This document shows, one piece after another, positions 1 to 7,335 of a DNA stretch of 22,427 bases (position 1 is the stretch's first letter; the number at the start of each line of letters is the position of its first letter). Under the pieces are notes generated by a model. That model saw only the letters and a program-made list of their open reading frames with translations. It made no database searches and was not told the origin of the DNA. The stretch is from NCBI GenBank assembly GCA_017432405.1, contig JAFRJF010000305.1, forward strand, positions 1-22,427. Reading direction: 5' to 3'. The position numbers and the translations under genes are program-made. The DNA comes from Clostridia bacterium. Lineage in GTDB: Bacteria; Bacillota_A; Clostridia; Christensenellales; Aristaeellaceae.

Positions 1-153
1 AAGAGGTCCTTGTCGCTGGAACAACGCATATTGGAGTATAGGCGCGAATAGCAACGTGAGAGGAGGACCTCTTCCGACCCGCTGCGCGGGCCACCTTCCC
101 CAACGGGGGAAGGCTTTTGGAAAGCCTCATCAACATCTCGACAAATCAGAATT
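1..153. repeat. MITE-like composite repeat, cut by the left window edge
   Basis: Non-coding folded element. Positions 1-10 (AAGAGGTCCT) are the reverse complement of 64-73. Next come a CCCGC/GCGGG hairpin (78-82/86-90), a CCTTCCCC/GGGGAAGG hairpin (94-101/106-113), a CTTTTGG tail, and the arm CGACAAATCAGAATT (139-153). The same modules in the same order form the right half of the element at 15782-16070. The left half must lie upstream of the window. No protein is evident; the short ORFs crossing it are not credible genes. Confidence 0.6.
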
Positions 154-211
154 GATCGCAACTTTACCCCCATTATCGCATTATTCACCGAATTCGTCAA
201 TACCCGGCGCC

Positions 212-248
212 ATTCATTCCTCATTCCTAATTCCTAATTCCTCATTCA
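212..248. repeat. Heptamer-type tandem repeat (ATTCCTC/ATTCCTA)
   Basis: About five head-to-tail copies of a 7-base unit, ATTCCTC or ATTCCTA, sit between the composite repeat and the terminator of the sugar transferase gene. Similar arrays occur at 15701-15733, 16170-16204 and 19030-19075. It resembles the short tandemly repeated repetitive sequences known from cyanobacteria in form only; no function is visible. Confidence 0.7.
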
Positions 249-297
249 AAAAGCCGAACCGGCATCGCGTTAAACCGCAATGCCGGTTCGGCTTTTT
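248..297. terminator. Bidirectional rho-independent terminator
   Basis: A perfect 18 bp stem (248-265 with 280-297) around a 14-base loop, with A's on the left and T's on the right, so it can terminate in either direction. It lies just downstream of the leftward sugar transferase gene, for which it is the obvious terminator. Confidence 0.9.
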
Positions 298-305
298 TCC
301 TCCCC

Positions 306-1754
306 TCACGCCGCTGGCTTTTTGTCGTCCTCCTGGGCGTTGGTGTGGCCGGGGGCGACGCCCTCGGTGCTCTCCCGCTTGAAGAGTATCGTGAAGGTGG
401 CGAAGAGGATCTTGAGATCCTCGACGACGCTGGGCTTGGACATGTACATCAGGTCCATTTGCAGCTTGTCATAGGGGGTGGTGTTGTACTTGCCGTAGAC
501 CTGGGCGTAGCCGGTCAGGCCGGCCTTGCACTGCAGGCGCAGGGCGAACTCGGGCATCTCCCGCTCGTATTCGTCGGCGATCTCGGGCCGCTCGGGGCGG
601 GGGCCCACCAGGCTCATGCTGCCGCCGAGCACGTTGAACAGCTGGGGCAGCTCGTCGATGCGGTGGGCGCGCAGCACCCGGCCCACCTTCGTGATGCGGG
701 GGTCGTCATCGCCGGTGGACAGGCGCGCCACGCCGTCCTGCTCCGCCGAGACCACCATCGAGCGGAACTTCAGCATGTTGAATTCCTGCCCGTCCCGGGT
801 CAGCCGGACCTGGCGGTAGAACACCGGCCCGCCGTCCTCCAGCTTCACGGCAATGGCGGCGACCAGCAGGATCGGGCTGCACAGCAGCAGCAGCAGCGTG
901 CCGATGCCGATGTCCAGCGCCCGCTTGGCCACCAGGAACTCCGGCGGCGGAGCGTAGCGGTCCACCCGCATCATCGGCAGGTGGAACATCGGTATCTTCT
1001 TGGCGCTGCTCATGATCACGTCGCCCACCCGGGGGATGATGTAGACCACGATGCCGTTGGCCACGCAGTACTTGAGGATGATGTTGCGCTCGTGGCTGTG
1101 TACGCCGCACAGGAAAACGGCGGTGAAGTCGTCCAGCGCCTCCAGGTTGGCCTCGAGGCACTCCTCCACCGTGCAGACCCGCTGCACGTCGAACTTCTGG
1201 TCCATGCCGTAGCGGCCGAACAGGTCCTCCACGCCGCGGCGCACGTCGTAGATCACGGCGGTCTTCTGGCCGCCGTAGTGGGCGAAGTACCAGCGGTTTG
1301 CCGCCCAGCACCAGATGGCCCCCAGCACCAGCTGGGTCGCCAGGGCCATCAACGCGGGCCATATGTTGGGGAACGCGCCGCTCATCAGCCACAGCACCAG
1401 GTACATGAAGCCGTCGGCGAAGAATATGCTCAGCGCCTGGGCGTAGAACATCTCCGAAACCCGCTTCAGCGACACCAGGAAGGCGTCGAAGGCCCGGCCG
1501 AAGAAGGCGTAGAGCACGATGAACATCAGTATGATGCCGCCGCCGCGGTAGATCGAGGGGAATATGACCACCGTGTGCACGTAGTACAGCAGCCAGACCA
1601 GCGCGAAGGGCAGCGTGACCAGCAGCACGTTGGCCGCCTTGATCAGCCTCAGGCCATAGTCGTGGCGCAGATTGGCGCCCCGCCTGGGTTGCCTGGGCAG
1701 GGTATGGTCGCCGCCGGAGCGGCCCGAACCCCTCATGCGCCTCTGAGCGTCCAT
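306..1754 (-). CDS. Polyprenyl-phosphate sugar-1-phosphate transferase (exopolysaccharide priming enzyme)
   Basis: A 482-residue integral membrane enzyme of the polyprenyl glycosylphosphotransferase (PHPT) type. This family moves a hexose-1-phosphate from a nucleotide sugar to undecaprenyl phosphate, the first step of capsule or exopolysaccharide assembly. The N-terminal half has several hydrophobic helices (about 37-150), then a CoA-binding-like domain. From about residue 274 the bacterial sugar transferase domain follows: RALDIGIG membrane entry, GGPVFYRQVRLTRDG, FNMLKFRSM, RIDELPQLFNVL, MSLVGPRPERPE and KAGLTGYAQV, all hallmarks of the family. Length is typical. The start at 1754 is the first ATG; an ATG seven codons in, preceded by AGAGG, is an alternative. 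It has its own promoter and terminator. No other polysaccharide genes lie nearby, so the sugar specificity is unknown. Confidence 0.93.
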   Translation of the reverse strand: MDAQRRMRGSGRSGGDHTLPRQPRRGANLRHDYGLRLIKAANVLLVTLPFALVWLLYYVHTVVIFPSIYRGGGIILMFIVLYAFFGRAFDAFLVSLKRVSEMFYAQALSIFFADGFMYLVLWLMSGAFPNIWPALMALATQLVLGAIWCWAANRWYFAHYGGQKTAVIYDVRRGVEDLFGRYGMDQKFDVQRVCTVEECLEANLEALDDFTAVFLCGVHSHERNIILKYCVANGIVVYIIPRVGDVIMSSAKKIPMFHLPMMRVDRYAPPPEFLVAKRALDIGIGTLLLLLCSPILLVAAIAVKLEDGGPVFYRQVRLTRDGQEFNMLKFRSMVVSAEQDGVARLSTGDDDPRITKVGRVLRAHRIDELPQLFNVLGGSMSLVGPRPERPEIADEYEREMPEFALRLQCKAGLTGYAQVYGKYNTTPYDKLQMDLMYMSKPSVVEDLKILFATFTILFKRESTEGVAPGHTNAQEDDKKPAA

Positions 1755-1803
1755 CTCAATTCACGACCCTTTCAGTGCTGAAATATATGCCTCTTCACAT
1801 TCT

Positions 1804-1832
1804 ATTTTATCTTGTCCCCTTTACGTTGTCAA
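1804..1832 (-). promoter_or_regulatory. Sigma-A type promoter of the sugar transferase gene
   Basis: On the minus strand a perfect -35 TTGACA (1827-1832) is separated by 17 bases from TAAAAT (1804-1809). The start codon is about 50 bases downstream, at 1754. This fits a vegetative housekeeping promoter and shows that the gene is not part of the mal operon. Confidence 0.85.
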
Positions 1833-1885
1833 CGCATTTACCTCGGTTTGACAGGAAGCGCGAAAACAAGTCGAACGGATGTCAT

Positions 1886-1922
1886 TAACAAAATGCATGG
1901 CTGTCACAATGCAGCCATGCAT
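1886..1922 (-). terminator. Terminator at the end of the mal operon
   Basis: An 11 bp perfect stem (1893-1903 with 1912-1922, ATGCATGGCTG) with an 8-base loop, followed on the minus strand by a short, interrupted T tract. It lies 18 bases past the malK stop and upstream of the sugar transferase promoter, so it most likely ends the malEFGK transcript. The T tract is weak. Confidence 0.65.
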
Positions 1923-1939
1923 GATGCGGTTCCCCTGCG

Positions 1940-3064
1940 TCAGTACAGCAGGCTCTCCTCGCTCTGGGGGTCGAACAGGTGGGTGACCTTCTCGGGGAAG
2001 GTGAAGCGCAGCTTCGTGCCGTAGGTCAGGCCGGCGCGCTGCTGCTCGGTCAGGTCCAGCGTGGGGATGCGCAGGATCGCCGAGGCGCCGTCGGGCAGGT
2101 CCACGTGCAGGTGCAGCTCGCTGCCCATCATCTCGTTGACCCGCAGCGTGCCCGCGATGCTGCCGGGTTCGTCGCTGAAGCACAGCTGGGTGTGCTCCGG
2201 GCGCACGCCCAGTATCACGTCCCGGCTGCCCACGCCCCTGGCCGCAAGCTTTGCGCACTTGTCCGCGCCCAGGGGCACGCGGATGCCCTGGACCTCGGCG
2301 GCGTACCCGCTGCCGTCCTTCACCAGCCGCGCCTTCATGAAGTTCATCTGGGGCGAGCCGATGAAGCCGGCCACGAACAGGTTCCTGGGGGCCTCGAACA
2401 CCTCCTGGGGCGTGCCCACCTGCTGGATGTAGCCGTCCTTCATGATGACGATGCGGTCGCCCAGGGTCATGGCCTCGGTCTGGTCGTGGGTGACGTAGAT
2501 GAAGGTGGTGTCGATGCGCTTGCGCAGCAGTATGATCTCCGCGCGCATCTGGTTGCGCAGCTTCGCGTCCAGGTTGGACAGCGGCTCGTCCATCAGGAAC
2601 ACCTGGGGCTCGCGCACGATGGCGCGCCCGATGGCCACGCGCTGGCGCTGGCCGCCGGAGAGGTTCTTGGGCTTGCGGGCCAGGTACTGGGTGATGCCCA
2701 GGATCTCCGCCGCCTCGCAGACCCGGCGGTGCACCTCCTCGTTATCCATCTTGCGCAGCCGCAGGCTGAAGGCCATGTTCTCGTAGACGGTGATGTGGGG
2801 GTACAGCGCGTAGTTCTGGAACACCATGGCGATGTCCCGGTCCTTGGGCTCCACGTCGTTGACCACGCGCCCGCCGATGGTCAGCGTGCCCTCGGAGATG
2901 TCCTCCAGGCCGGCGATCATCCGCAGGGTGGTGGACTTGCCACAGCCCGAGGGGCCGACGAACACGATGAATTCCTTGTCCTTGATCTCCAGGTTGAAGT
3001 CGTGGACCGCCACGACGTTTTTATCGTATACCTTCTTGACATGCTCAAGCTTCAGGTCAGCCAT
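1940..3064 (-). CDS. malK: Sugar ABC transporter ATP-binding protein, MalK/UgpC/MsmK type
   Basis: A 374-residue ATPase that drives a CUT1-family sugar importer from the cytosolic side, working as a dimer beneath MalF and MalG. Visible motifs: Walker A GPSGCGKST (about 35-43), Q-loop MVFQNYALYPH, signature LSGGQRQRVAIGRAI (from about 135), Walker B VFLMDEPLSNLDAKLR, and the switch histidine in YVTHDQTEAMTLGDR. The C-terminal third is the OB-fold/TOBE regulatory domain (GVRPEH, LHVDLPDG). Length is normal. AGGAGG lies 8 bases before the ATG, and the malG stop is only 12 bases upstream. MsmK-like ATPases can serve several transporters, so sharing with other importers is possible. The TOBE region supports the CUT1 class but not one particular sugar. 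Confidence 0.95.
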   Translation of the reverse strand: MADLKLEHVKKVYDKNVVAVHDFNLEIKDKEFIVFVGPSGCGKSTTLRMIAGLEDISEGTLTIGGRVVNDVEPKDRDIAMVFQNYALYPHITVYENMAFSLRLRKMDNEEVHRRVCEAAEILGITQYLARKPKNLSGGQRQRVAIGRAIVREPQVFLMDEPLSNLDAKLRNQMRAEIILLRKRIDTTFIYVTHDQTEAMTLGDRIVIMKDGYIQQVGTPQEVFEAPRNLFVAGFIGSPQMNFMKARLVKDGSGYAAEVQGIRVPLGADKCAKLAARGVGSRDVILGVRPEHTQLCFSDEPGSIAGTLRVNEMMGSELHLHVDLPDGASAILRIPTLDLTEQQRAGLTYGTKLRFTFPEKVTHLFDPQSEESLLY

Positions 3065-3076
3065 AATCGTTCCTCC

Positions 3077-4387
3077 TTATCCCTTGACCGCGCCGCCGGT
3101 GACGCCTTCGACGTAATACTTCTGCAGCGCCATGAACAGCGCCGTGATCGGCACCGCCACCAGCACGCCGCCCGCGCAGAAGCGGGTGAAGTAGTTCTGG
3201 AAATCGTTGGTGTTGACCCAGTTGTACAGGCCCACGGCCACGTTGTAGCCGTCCTGGTGGCCGAAGGCCACGTAGCTGGCGAACACGTAGTCGCCCCAGG
3301 GGGCCATGAAGGCCATCAGCACCGTGTAGATCACGATGGGCTTGGCCAGGGGCATGATGATCTTCAAGAACACCTGGAAGCGGGTGGCCCCGTCGATGCG
3401 GGCCGACTCGTCCAGCGATTTTGGGATCGTGTCGAAGTAGCCCTTGGAGATGTAGTAGCCCATGCCGGAGGAGGCGCAGTAGATCAGGATCAGGCCCGGC
3501 ACCGCGCCGGCCTGGGTCAGCCCCATCTGCTTGAGCAGGAAGTACAGCGTGATCATCGTCAGAAAGCCCGGGAACAGGCCCAGCACCAGCACCGCGTTCA
3601 TGATCAGCTTGCGGCCCTTGAAGCGCAGGCGGGAAAGGGCGTAGCTGACGGACAGCACGATCGCGGTCTGGATCACGGCGGTGAACAGCGCGATGGTCAG
3701 CGTGTTGCCGTACCACTTCAGGTACTGGCTGGTGACCATCGGGGTGATGGTCAGCTGGATGATCAGGCACAGCGTGAACAGCTCCAGCGCCAGGAAGACG
3801 GCCCGCTTCGGGCCCCGGTAGTGCTTCTCGGCTACGTAGCCGGGAAGCGAGCGCAGCAGCTTGTCGTCCTGCTTCAGGAAGACCTGGGAGAGGGCCATGC
3901 CCCCCACCACGAACACCGGCAGGCACAGCAGTATTAGCTTCATCCGGTCGCCCATCGCGTGGCCGTGGACCCGGCAGGCCGCAAAGGCGAGCCCCGCGTA
4001 GCAGGCGACCATGGTGACGATCATCGTCAGAAGGGACGTTCGATGGTTCGCGTCGCCCCTCTCCACCGCCGCGCCCAGCCCGGCGACGACCAGCGTCGAC
4101 ACCACCGCCACCGCGGCGGATATGAGCAGCGCCCTGGGCAGCCACTGGAAGAAGCTGCTGCCCTCGAACAGGAAGGCGTAGTTGTCCAGGGAGAAGGTCT
4201 TGGGAATCAGGTAGTCCACCATGCCGCCCTTTTCCAGCTTGTAGGATCGGAAGGACTGGAGGACCAGGAACACGAAGGGCACCAGCCAGACGATGCTCAT
4301 GACCACCAGCACGGTGTAGATCGTGCCGTTGATGCGGCGCTCGTGGCCCCTCTTGCTGCGCAGCCTCGGCTGCTTCGTTTCAGACAT
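3077..4387 (-). CDS. malG: Sugar ABC transporter permease, MalG type, with extra internal membrane segment
   Basis: One of two membrane subunits of the importer. The start is ATG 4387, which overlaps the malF stop by one base; a GTG one codon earlier is also well spaced from GAGGAGG. The C-terminal part is a normal MalG: NTLTIALFTAVIQTAIVL (about 228-245), ALSRLRFKGRK, and the EAA loop DESARIDGATRFQVFLKI (about 326-343) that contacts MalK. The protein is 436 residues, against roughly 270-300 for typical MalG. The extra 130-150 residues lie at about 85-225, between the FSLDNYAFLF segment and the usual core, and hold about three added hydrophobic helices. The passage FFQWLPRALLIS before the insert resembles YLKWYGNTLTIA after it, as if the boundary had been duplicated. 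There is no frameshift. Confidence 0.92.
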   Translation of the reverse strand: MSETKQPRLRSKRGHERRINGTIYTVLVVMSIVWLVPFVFLVLQSFRSYKLEKGGMVDYLIPKTFSLDNYAFLFEGSSFFQWLPRALLISAAVAVVSTLVVAGLGAAVERGDANHRTSLLTMIVTMVACYAGLAFAACRVHGHAMGDRMKLILLCLPVFVVGGMALSQVFLKQDDKLLRSLPGYVAEKHYRGPKRAVFLALELFTLCLIIQLTITPMVTSQYLKWYGNTLTIALFTAVIQTAIVLSVSYALSRLRFKGRKLIMNAVLVLGLFPGFLTMITLYFLLKQMGLTQAGAVPGLILIYCASSGMGYYISKGYFDTIPKSLDESARIDGATRFQVFLKIIMPLAKPIVIYTVLMAFMAPWGDYVFASYVAFGHQDGYNVAVGLYNWVNTNDFQNYFTRFCAGGVLVAVPITALFMALQKYYVEGVTGGAVKG

Positions 4388-5862
4388 CACTGGAAATCCT
4401 CCTCATTCTTCACGGACGGTATAAGGTTGTAGACCAGCAGGTTGATCACGGCCAGCACAACGAACACCATGATGCCGATGACGGCGGCGATCTTGTAGTT
4501 GGTATCGCTGACGGTCATGCGGTACAGCCAGGTGATCAGCAGGTCGGTATAGCCGGCGTTGCCGTCCAAGCCCATGGGCTTGCCCTGGCTGAGCAGGAAG
4601 ATGACGTTGAAGTTGTTGATGTTTCCGGTAAAGCTCGTCAGCAGGTAGGGCCCGGTGACGAACAGCATGTAGGGCAGCGTGATCTTGCCGTACATCTGGA
4701 AGGCGTTGGCGCCGTCGATGCGGGCGGATTCGTACAGGTCCGCCGGGATGTTCATCAGTATGCCGGTGGCGATGAGCATCAGGTAGGGGATGCCGATCCA
4801 GATGTTGATCAGTATGATCGTGAACCGCGCCCAGCCGGGGTCGGTCCAGAAGGGGACGGGCTTGCTGATCCAGTGCCACTTCATCAGGTAGGTGTTGATC
4901 AGGCCGTCCGCCGCGAACATCTTGGACACATACAGCAGCGACACGAACTGGGGGATGGCGATGGTCATGACCAGTATCGTGCGCCACACCTTCTTCAGCC
5001 TGATGCCCTTGCGGTTGATCATGATGGCCACGAACATGCCCAGGAAGTAGTTCAGGAACGTGGCGAAGAAGGCCCAGACCAGCGTCCAGAACAGCACCTG
5101 CCGGAAGCTGTTGCCGTAGCTGGCGGTGTCCGAGGACAGCAGCGTCCGGAAGTTCTCGAGCCCCACCCAGGTGAACAGCTTGGCCGGCGGCTGGTGGGTG
5201 GCGTCGAAGTTGGTGAACGCCACCAGTATCATGAAGATGATGGGCAGCACCGTGAACGCGAACACGCCCAGCGTGGGCAGCGCCAGCAGCGTCTTGTGGA
5301 ACTGGCTGTCCGCCAGGGATTTCAGGTCGTCCCCGGTGGTCTTGAGCTTGTGGCCGGAGGCCAGGATCTGCTGGGAGATCTTGTTCTGGCGGACGTTGAC
5401 CCGCCAGGTGTAGATGAAGGCCAGCACGAAGAACAGCGTCAGCACGCCGTAGAGCAATATGAGGAAGGAGTTGTCGCCGTAGATCGTCTTGCGGCCCTCC
5501 TTGTAGGTCTCCACCACGCCCAGCGTGTTCAGCTTGGCCAGGTAGCCGATGCCGAAGTTGACCATGTACAGGTTGAACACCGTCTGGAACAGGAAGAACA
5601 GCAGGCCCCGGCCCCACTGGCCCCGGGCCATCGATCCAAAGCCCATCACCACGTAGGAGATACGGGTCTTCCAGTCGCCGTCCCGGAAGGTGGTCACCAG
5701 GTCGACGATTTCGGTCCACAGCCACTTCACGACCCGGTTGATCGTAAACAGGGCGTTCTTCAGCAGGTTCACAAACCGCCCCGGCAGCGCGGCGAAGAAC
5801 TGCCCGAGATTGTGCAGCAGCTTCCGTGGCGCGCTCAGCTTTAAGTAATCGAGATCCACCAT
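4387..5862 (-). CDS. malF: Sugar ABC transporter permease, MalF type
   Basis: The 491-residue partner permease of MalG. An N-terminal extension of about 190 residues carries an amphipathic start, two hydrophobic hairpins (about 86-110 and 133-152) and a charged linker. The transport core follows: helix LPTLGVFAFTVLPIIFMILV (about 195-214), FTWVGLENFRTLL, and the EAA loop YESARIDGANAFQMYGKITL (about 377-396). There is no large extracytoplasmic P2 domain of the Escherichia coli type. The start ATG 5862 has a GGGGGA ribosome site. It is separated from malE by a hairpin terminator, so its expression probably depends on read-through, and it overlaps malG by one base. The substrate is probably a maltodextrin or related oligosaccharide, by family. 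Confidence 0.93.
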   Translation of the reverse strand: MVDLDYLKLSAPRKLLHNLGQFFAALPGRFVNLLKNALFTINRVVKWLWTEIVDLVTTFRDGDWKTRISYVVMGFGSMARGQWGRGLLFFLFQTVFNLYMVNFGIGYLAKLNTLGVVETYKEGRKTIYGDNSFLILLYGVLTLFFVLAFIYTWRVNVRQNKISQQILASGHKLKTTGDDLKSLADSQFHKTLLALPTLGVFAFTVLPIIFMILVAFTNFDATHQPPAKLFTWVGLENFRTLLSSDTASYGNSFRQVLFWTLVWAFFATFLNYFLGMFVAIMINRKGIRLKKVWRTILVMTIAIPQFVSLLYVSKMFAADGLINTYLMKWHWISKPVPFWTDPGWARFTIILINIWIGIPYLMLIATGILMNIPADLYESARIDGANAFQMYGKITLPYMLFVTGPYLLTSFTGNINNFNVIFLLSQGKPMGLDGNAGYTDLLITWLYRMTVSDTNYKIAAVIGIMVFVVLAVINLLVYNLIPSVKNEEDFQ

Positions 5863-5901
5863 GCTTGGAGTCCCCCGTTTCTGTTGGTATGGATAAAATT
5901 C

Positions 5902-5938
5902 AAAAAACAGGCCGGGGAGAGTGCTCCCCAGCCTGTTT
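5902..5938 (-). terminator. Intra-operon terminator/attenuator between malE and malF
   Basis: On the minus strand AAACAGGC, one mismatch and GGGGAG fold onto their complements (5905-5919 with 5924-5938, loop of 4) and are followed by a run of six T's. It lies 9 bases past the malE stop and about 40 bases before the malF start. Partial termination here would keep the binding protein in excess over the permeases, an arrangement common in binding-protein operons. Confidence 0.85.
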
Positions 5939-5947
5939 GCTTGCGCG

Positions 5948-7150
5948 TCAGCCCGCGTAGGAGATGCAGGTATCCTGGAATTCGGTCAGGGCGGCCATCA
6001 GGGCGTCGTCGTCAGCGTTGTCGAACTCGTCGGCGATGACGCGGTCACCCAGGCCGGTGGCCAGGTTCCAGTAGTCGCCAGGGTACTGGCCCTGGGGGAT
6101 GGTGTACTGCAGCTGGTCGGCCAGCGCGGACAGGGCCACGTCGCTCTTCACGGCGTCGCTCTGCTGGGCAGCCAGGTTGGAGGGACCCCAGCCCAGCGCC
6201 TCGTAGCGGGCCAGCTGGACGTCGCCGGAGGACAGCCACGCGGCCAGCGCGTCGCAGGCGGCCAGCTTGTCCTCGTCGGTCTGGGGCTTCACGCCCAGCA
6301 TCTTGAAGCCGCCGAAGCCGGACATCTGGTAGCCGTCCACGGTGGGCAGCTTGGCGGCGGCGTAGTTGTCGCCGAACAGCTCTTTGGCGGCCTCGGAATC
6401 CCAGGTGCCGTCCACGATGGCGCCCACGTTGGTGGCGTTGGAGATGGAGGAGCCGTTCACGAAGGCGGGGCTCGCCGCGACCTTGATGATGCTCTTGAAG
6501 GCCTTCAGGCCGTTCTCGGAGGCGTAGTCCGCGTTGCACTTGGTCAGGTTGCCGTCGTTGTCGGAATCGTAGGTCAGCGTGCAGCCCGCGCCGAAGAAGA
6601 AGGCGGTCTGGTACCAGCCGGAGTTCAGCTCCATGTAGAAGCTCTTGCCCGCGGCCTCGCAGTCGGCCAGGATCTGCTCCAGGGTGGAGGGATCGGTGAC
6701 CACGCTCTTGTCGTAGTACAGGAAGTAGCCGTTGTCGCTGGTCAGCGGATAGGCGTACATCTCCTCGCCCATGGTGACGGCGGAGACGGCGCCCGCGTCG
6801 TTCTCGGCCTTGACGATCTCGGCGTTGCCGGGCTCGACGACCTCGACCGCGCCGGCGGCCACCAGGCGGGCCAGCTGGTCCTGGGCAAAGCCGAAGATGT
6901 CGGCGGCGGCGGAGACGTCGGTGATCACCTTGCTGGCGGCGTCGCCCTCGCCCACGGCCTCGACGGTCACGTTCATGTTCGCATAGTCGGGATTGGCCGC
7001 CTTGAAGGCGTCGATCTGGGCGTTGGTGAAGTCCACGGCGGCATCGGCCACCCAGACCTTCAAATCGCCGCTGTAGCCCTCGGCGAACGCCGCGCCGCAC
7101 AGGGTCAGCGCCAGCGCGAAAGCCAGAACCAGGGTCAGTATCTTCTTCAT
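5948..7150 (-). CDS. malE: Maltose/maltodextrin-type extracellular substrate-binding protein
   Basis: A 400-residue family 1 solute-binding protein that captures sugar outside the membrane and delivers it to MalFG. The N-terminus is a signal peptide (MKKILTLVLAFALALTL, then CGAAFA). The mature part begins GDLKVWVADAAVDFTNAQIDAF, typical of MalE, and later shows AADIFGFAQDQLARLVAAG, VVDPSTLEQIL-like segments, a GTWDSEAAKELFGDNYAAAKLP block and a C-terminal PQGQYPGDYWNLATGLGDRV region. The only early cysteine (residue 18, context LTLC) is not a good lipobox, and AFA/E suggests signal peptidase I cleavage; most Gram-positive binding proteins are lipoproteins. First gene of the operon, with AGGAGG and ATG at 7150. 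The family is clear; the exact sugar is not. Confidence 0.93.
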   Translation of the reverse strand: MKKILTLVLAFALALTLCGAAFAEGYSGDLKVWVADAAVDFTNAQIDAFKAANPDYANMNVTVEAVGEGDAASKVITDVSAAADIFGFAQDQLARLVAAGAVEVVEPGNAEIVKAENDAGAVSAVTMGEEMYAYPLTSDNGYFLYYDKSVVTDPSTLEQILADCEAAGKSFYMELNSGWYQTAFFFGAGCTLTYDSDNDGNLTKCNADYASENGLKAFKSIIKVAASPAFVNGSSISNATNVGAIVDGTWDSEAAKELFGDNYAAAKLPTVDGYQMSGFGGFKMLGVKPQTDEDKLAACDALAAWLSSGDVQLARYEALGWGPSNLAAQQSDAVKSDVALSALADQLQYTIPQGQYPGDYWNLATGLGDRVIADEFDNADDDALMAALTEFQDTCISYAG

Positions 7151-7182
7151 AGTAACTCCTCCTCTGCTTTTTTGACGGTCTT

Positions 7183-7208
7183 GTGGAAAATAGAAAGCGT
7201 TTTTCCAC
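7183..7208 (-). promoter_or_regulatory. Operator-like palindrome in the malE leader
   Basis: Inverted repeat GTGGAAAA/TTTTCCAC (7183-7190 and 7201-7208), with GAAAGCG in the centre. The GAAA-CG-TTTC layout resembles LacI/GalR-family operators and, more loosely, catabolite-responsive elements. It lies about 14 bases downstream of the -10 box, where a bound repressor would block the polymerase. No LacI-type regulator is encoded in the window. Confidence 0.55.
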
Positions 7209-7221
7209 GGATTGCACGATA

Positions 7222-7251
7222 ATTATATATCCTGGGGCTGTGCCCTGTCAA
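7222..7251 (-). promoter_or_regulatory. malE: Consensus promoter of the malEFGK operon
   Basis: On the minus strand a perfect TTGACA (7246-7251) and a perfect TATAAT (7222-7227) are separated by 18 bases. The malE start codon is about 70 bases downstream. A promoter this strong suits an operon held down by a repressor, which fits the adjoining palindrome. Confidence 0.9.
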
Positions 7252-7335
7252 GGACAGAACGGGCACAAATTGATGCGGATGTAACAAAAAGAACCGGTTT
7301 TGACACAAAAGGCGCCCATAAGTCGAACGCGCTGC

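Noticed and set aside
345..1781. 478-codon ORF on the plus strand opposite the sugar transferase
   Set aside because: Composition (Gly, His, Gln, Val, Ala rich) and lack of family motifs mark it as the shadow of a high-GC gene on the other strand.
1979..3937. 652-codon plus-strand ORF opposite malK and malG
   Set aside because: It spans two well-supported minus-strand genes and their gap, and reads as His/Gln/Val low-complexity sequence; a GC-bias shadow.
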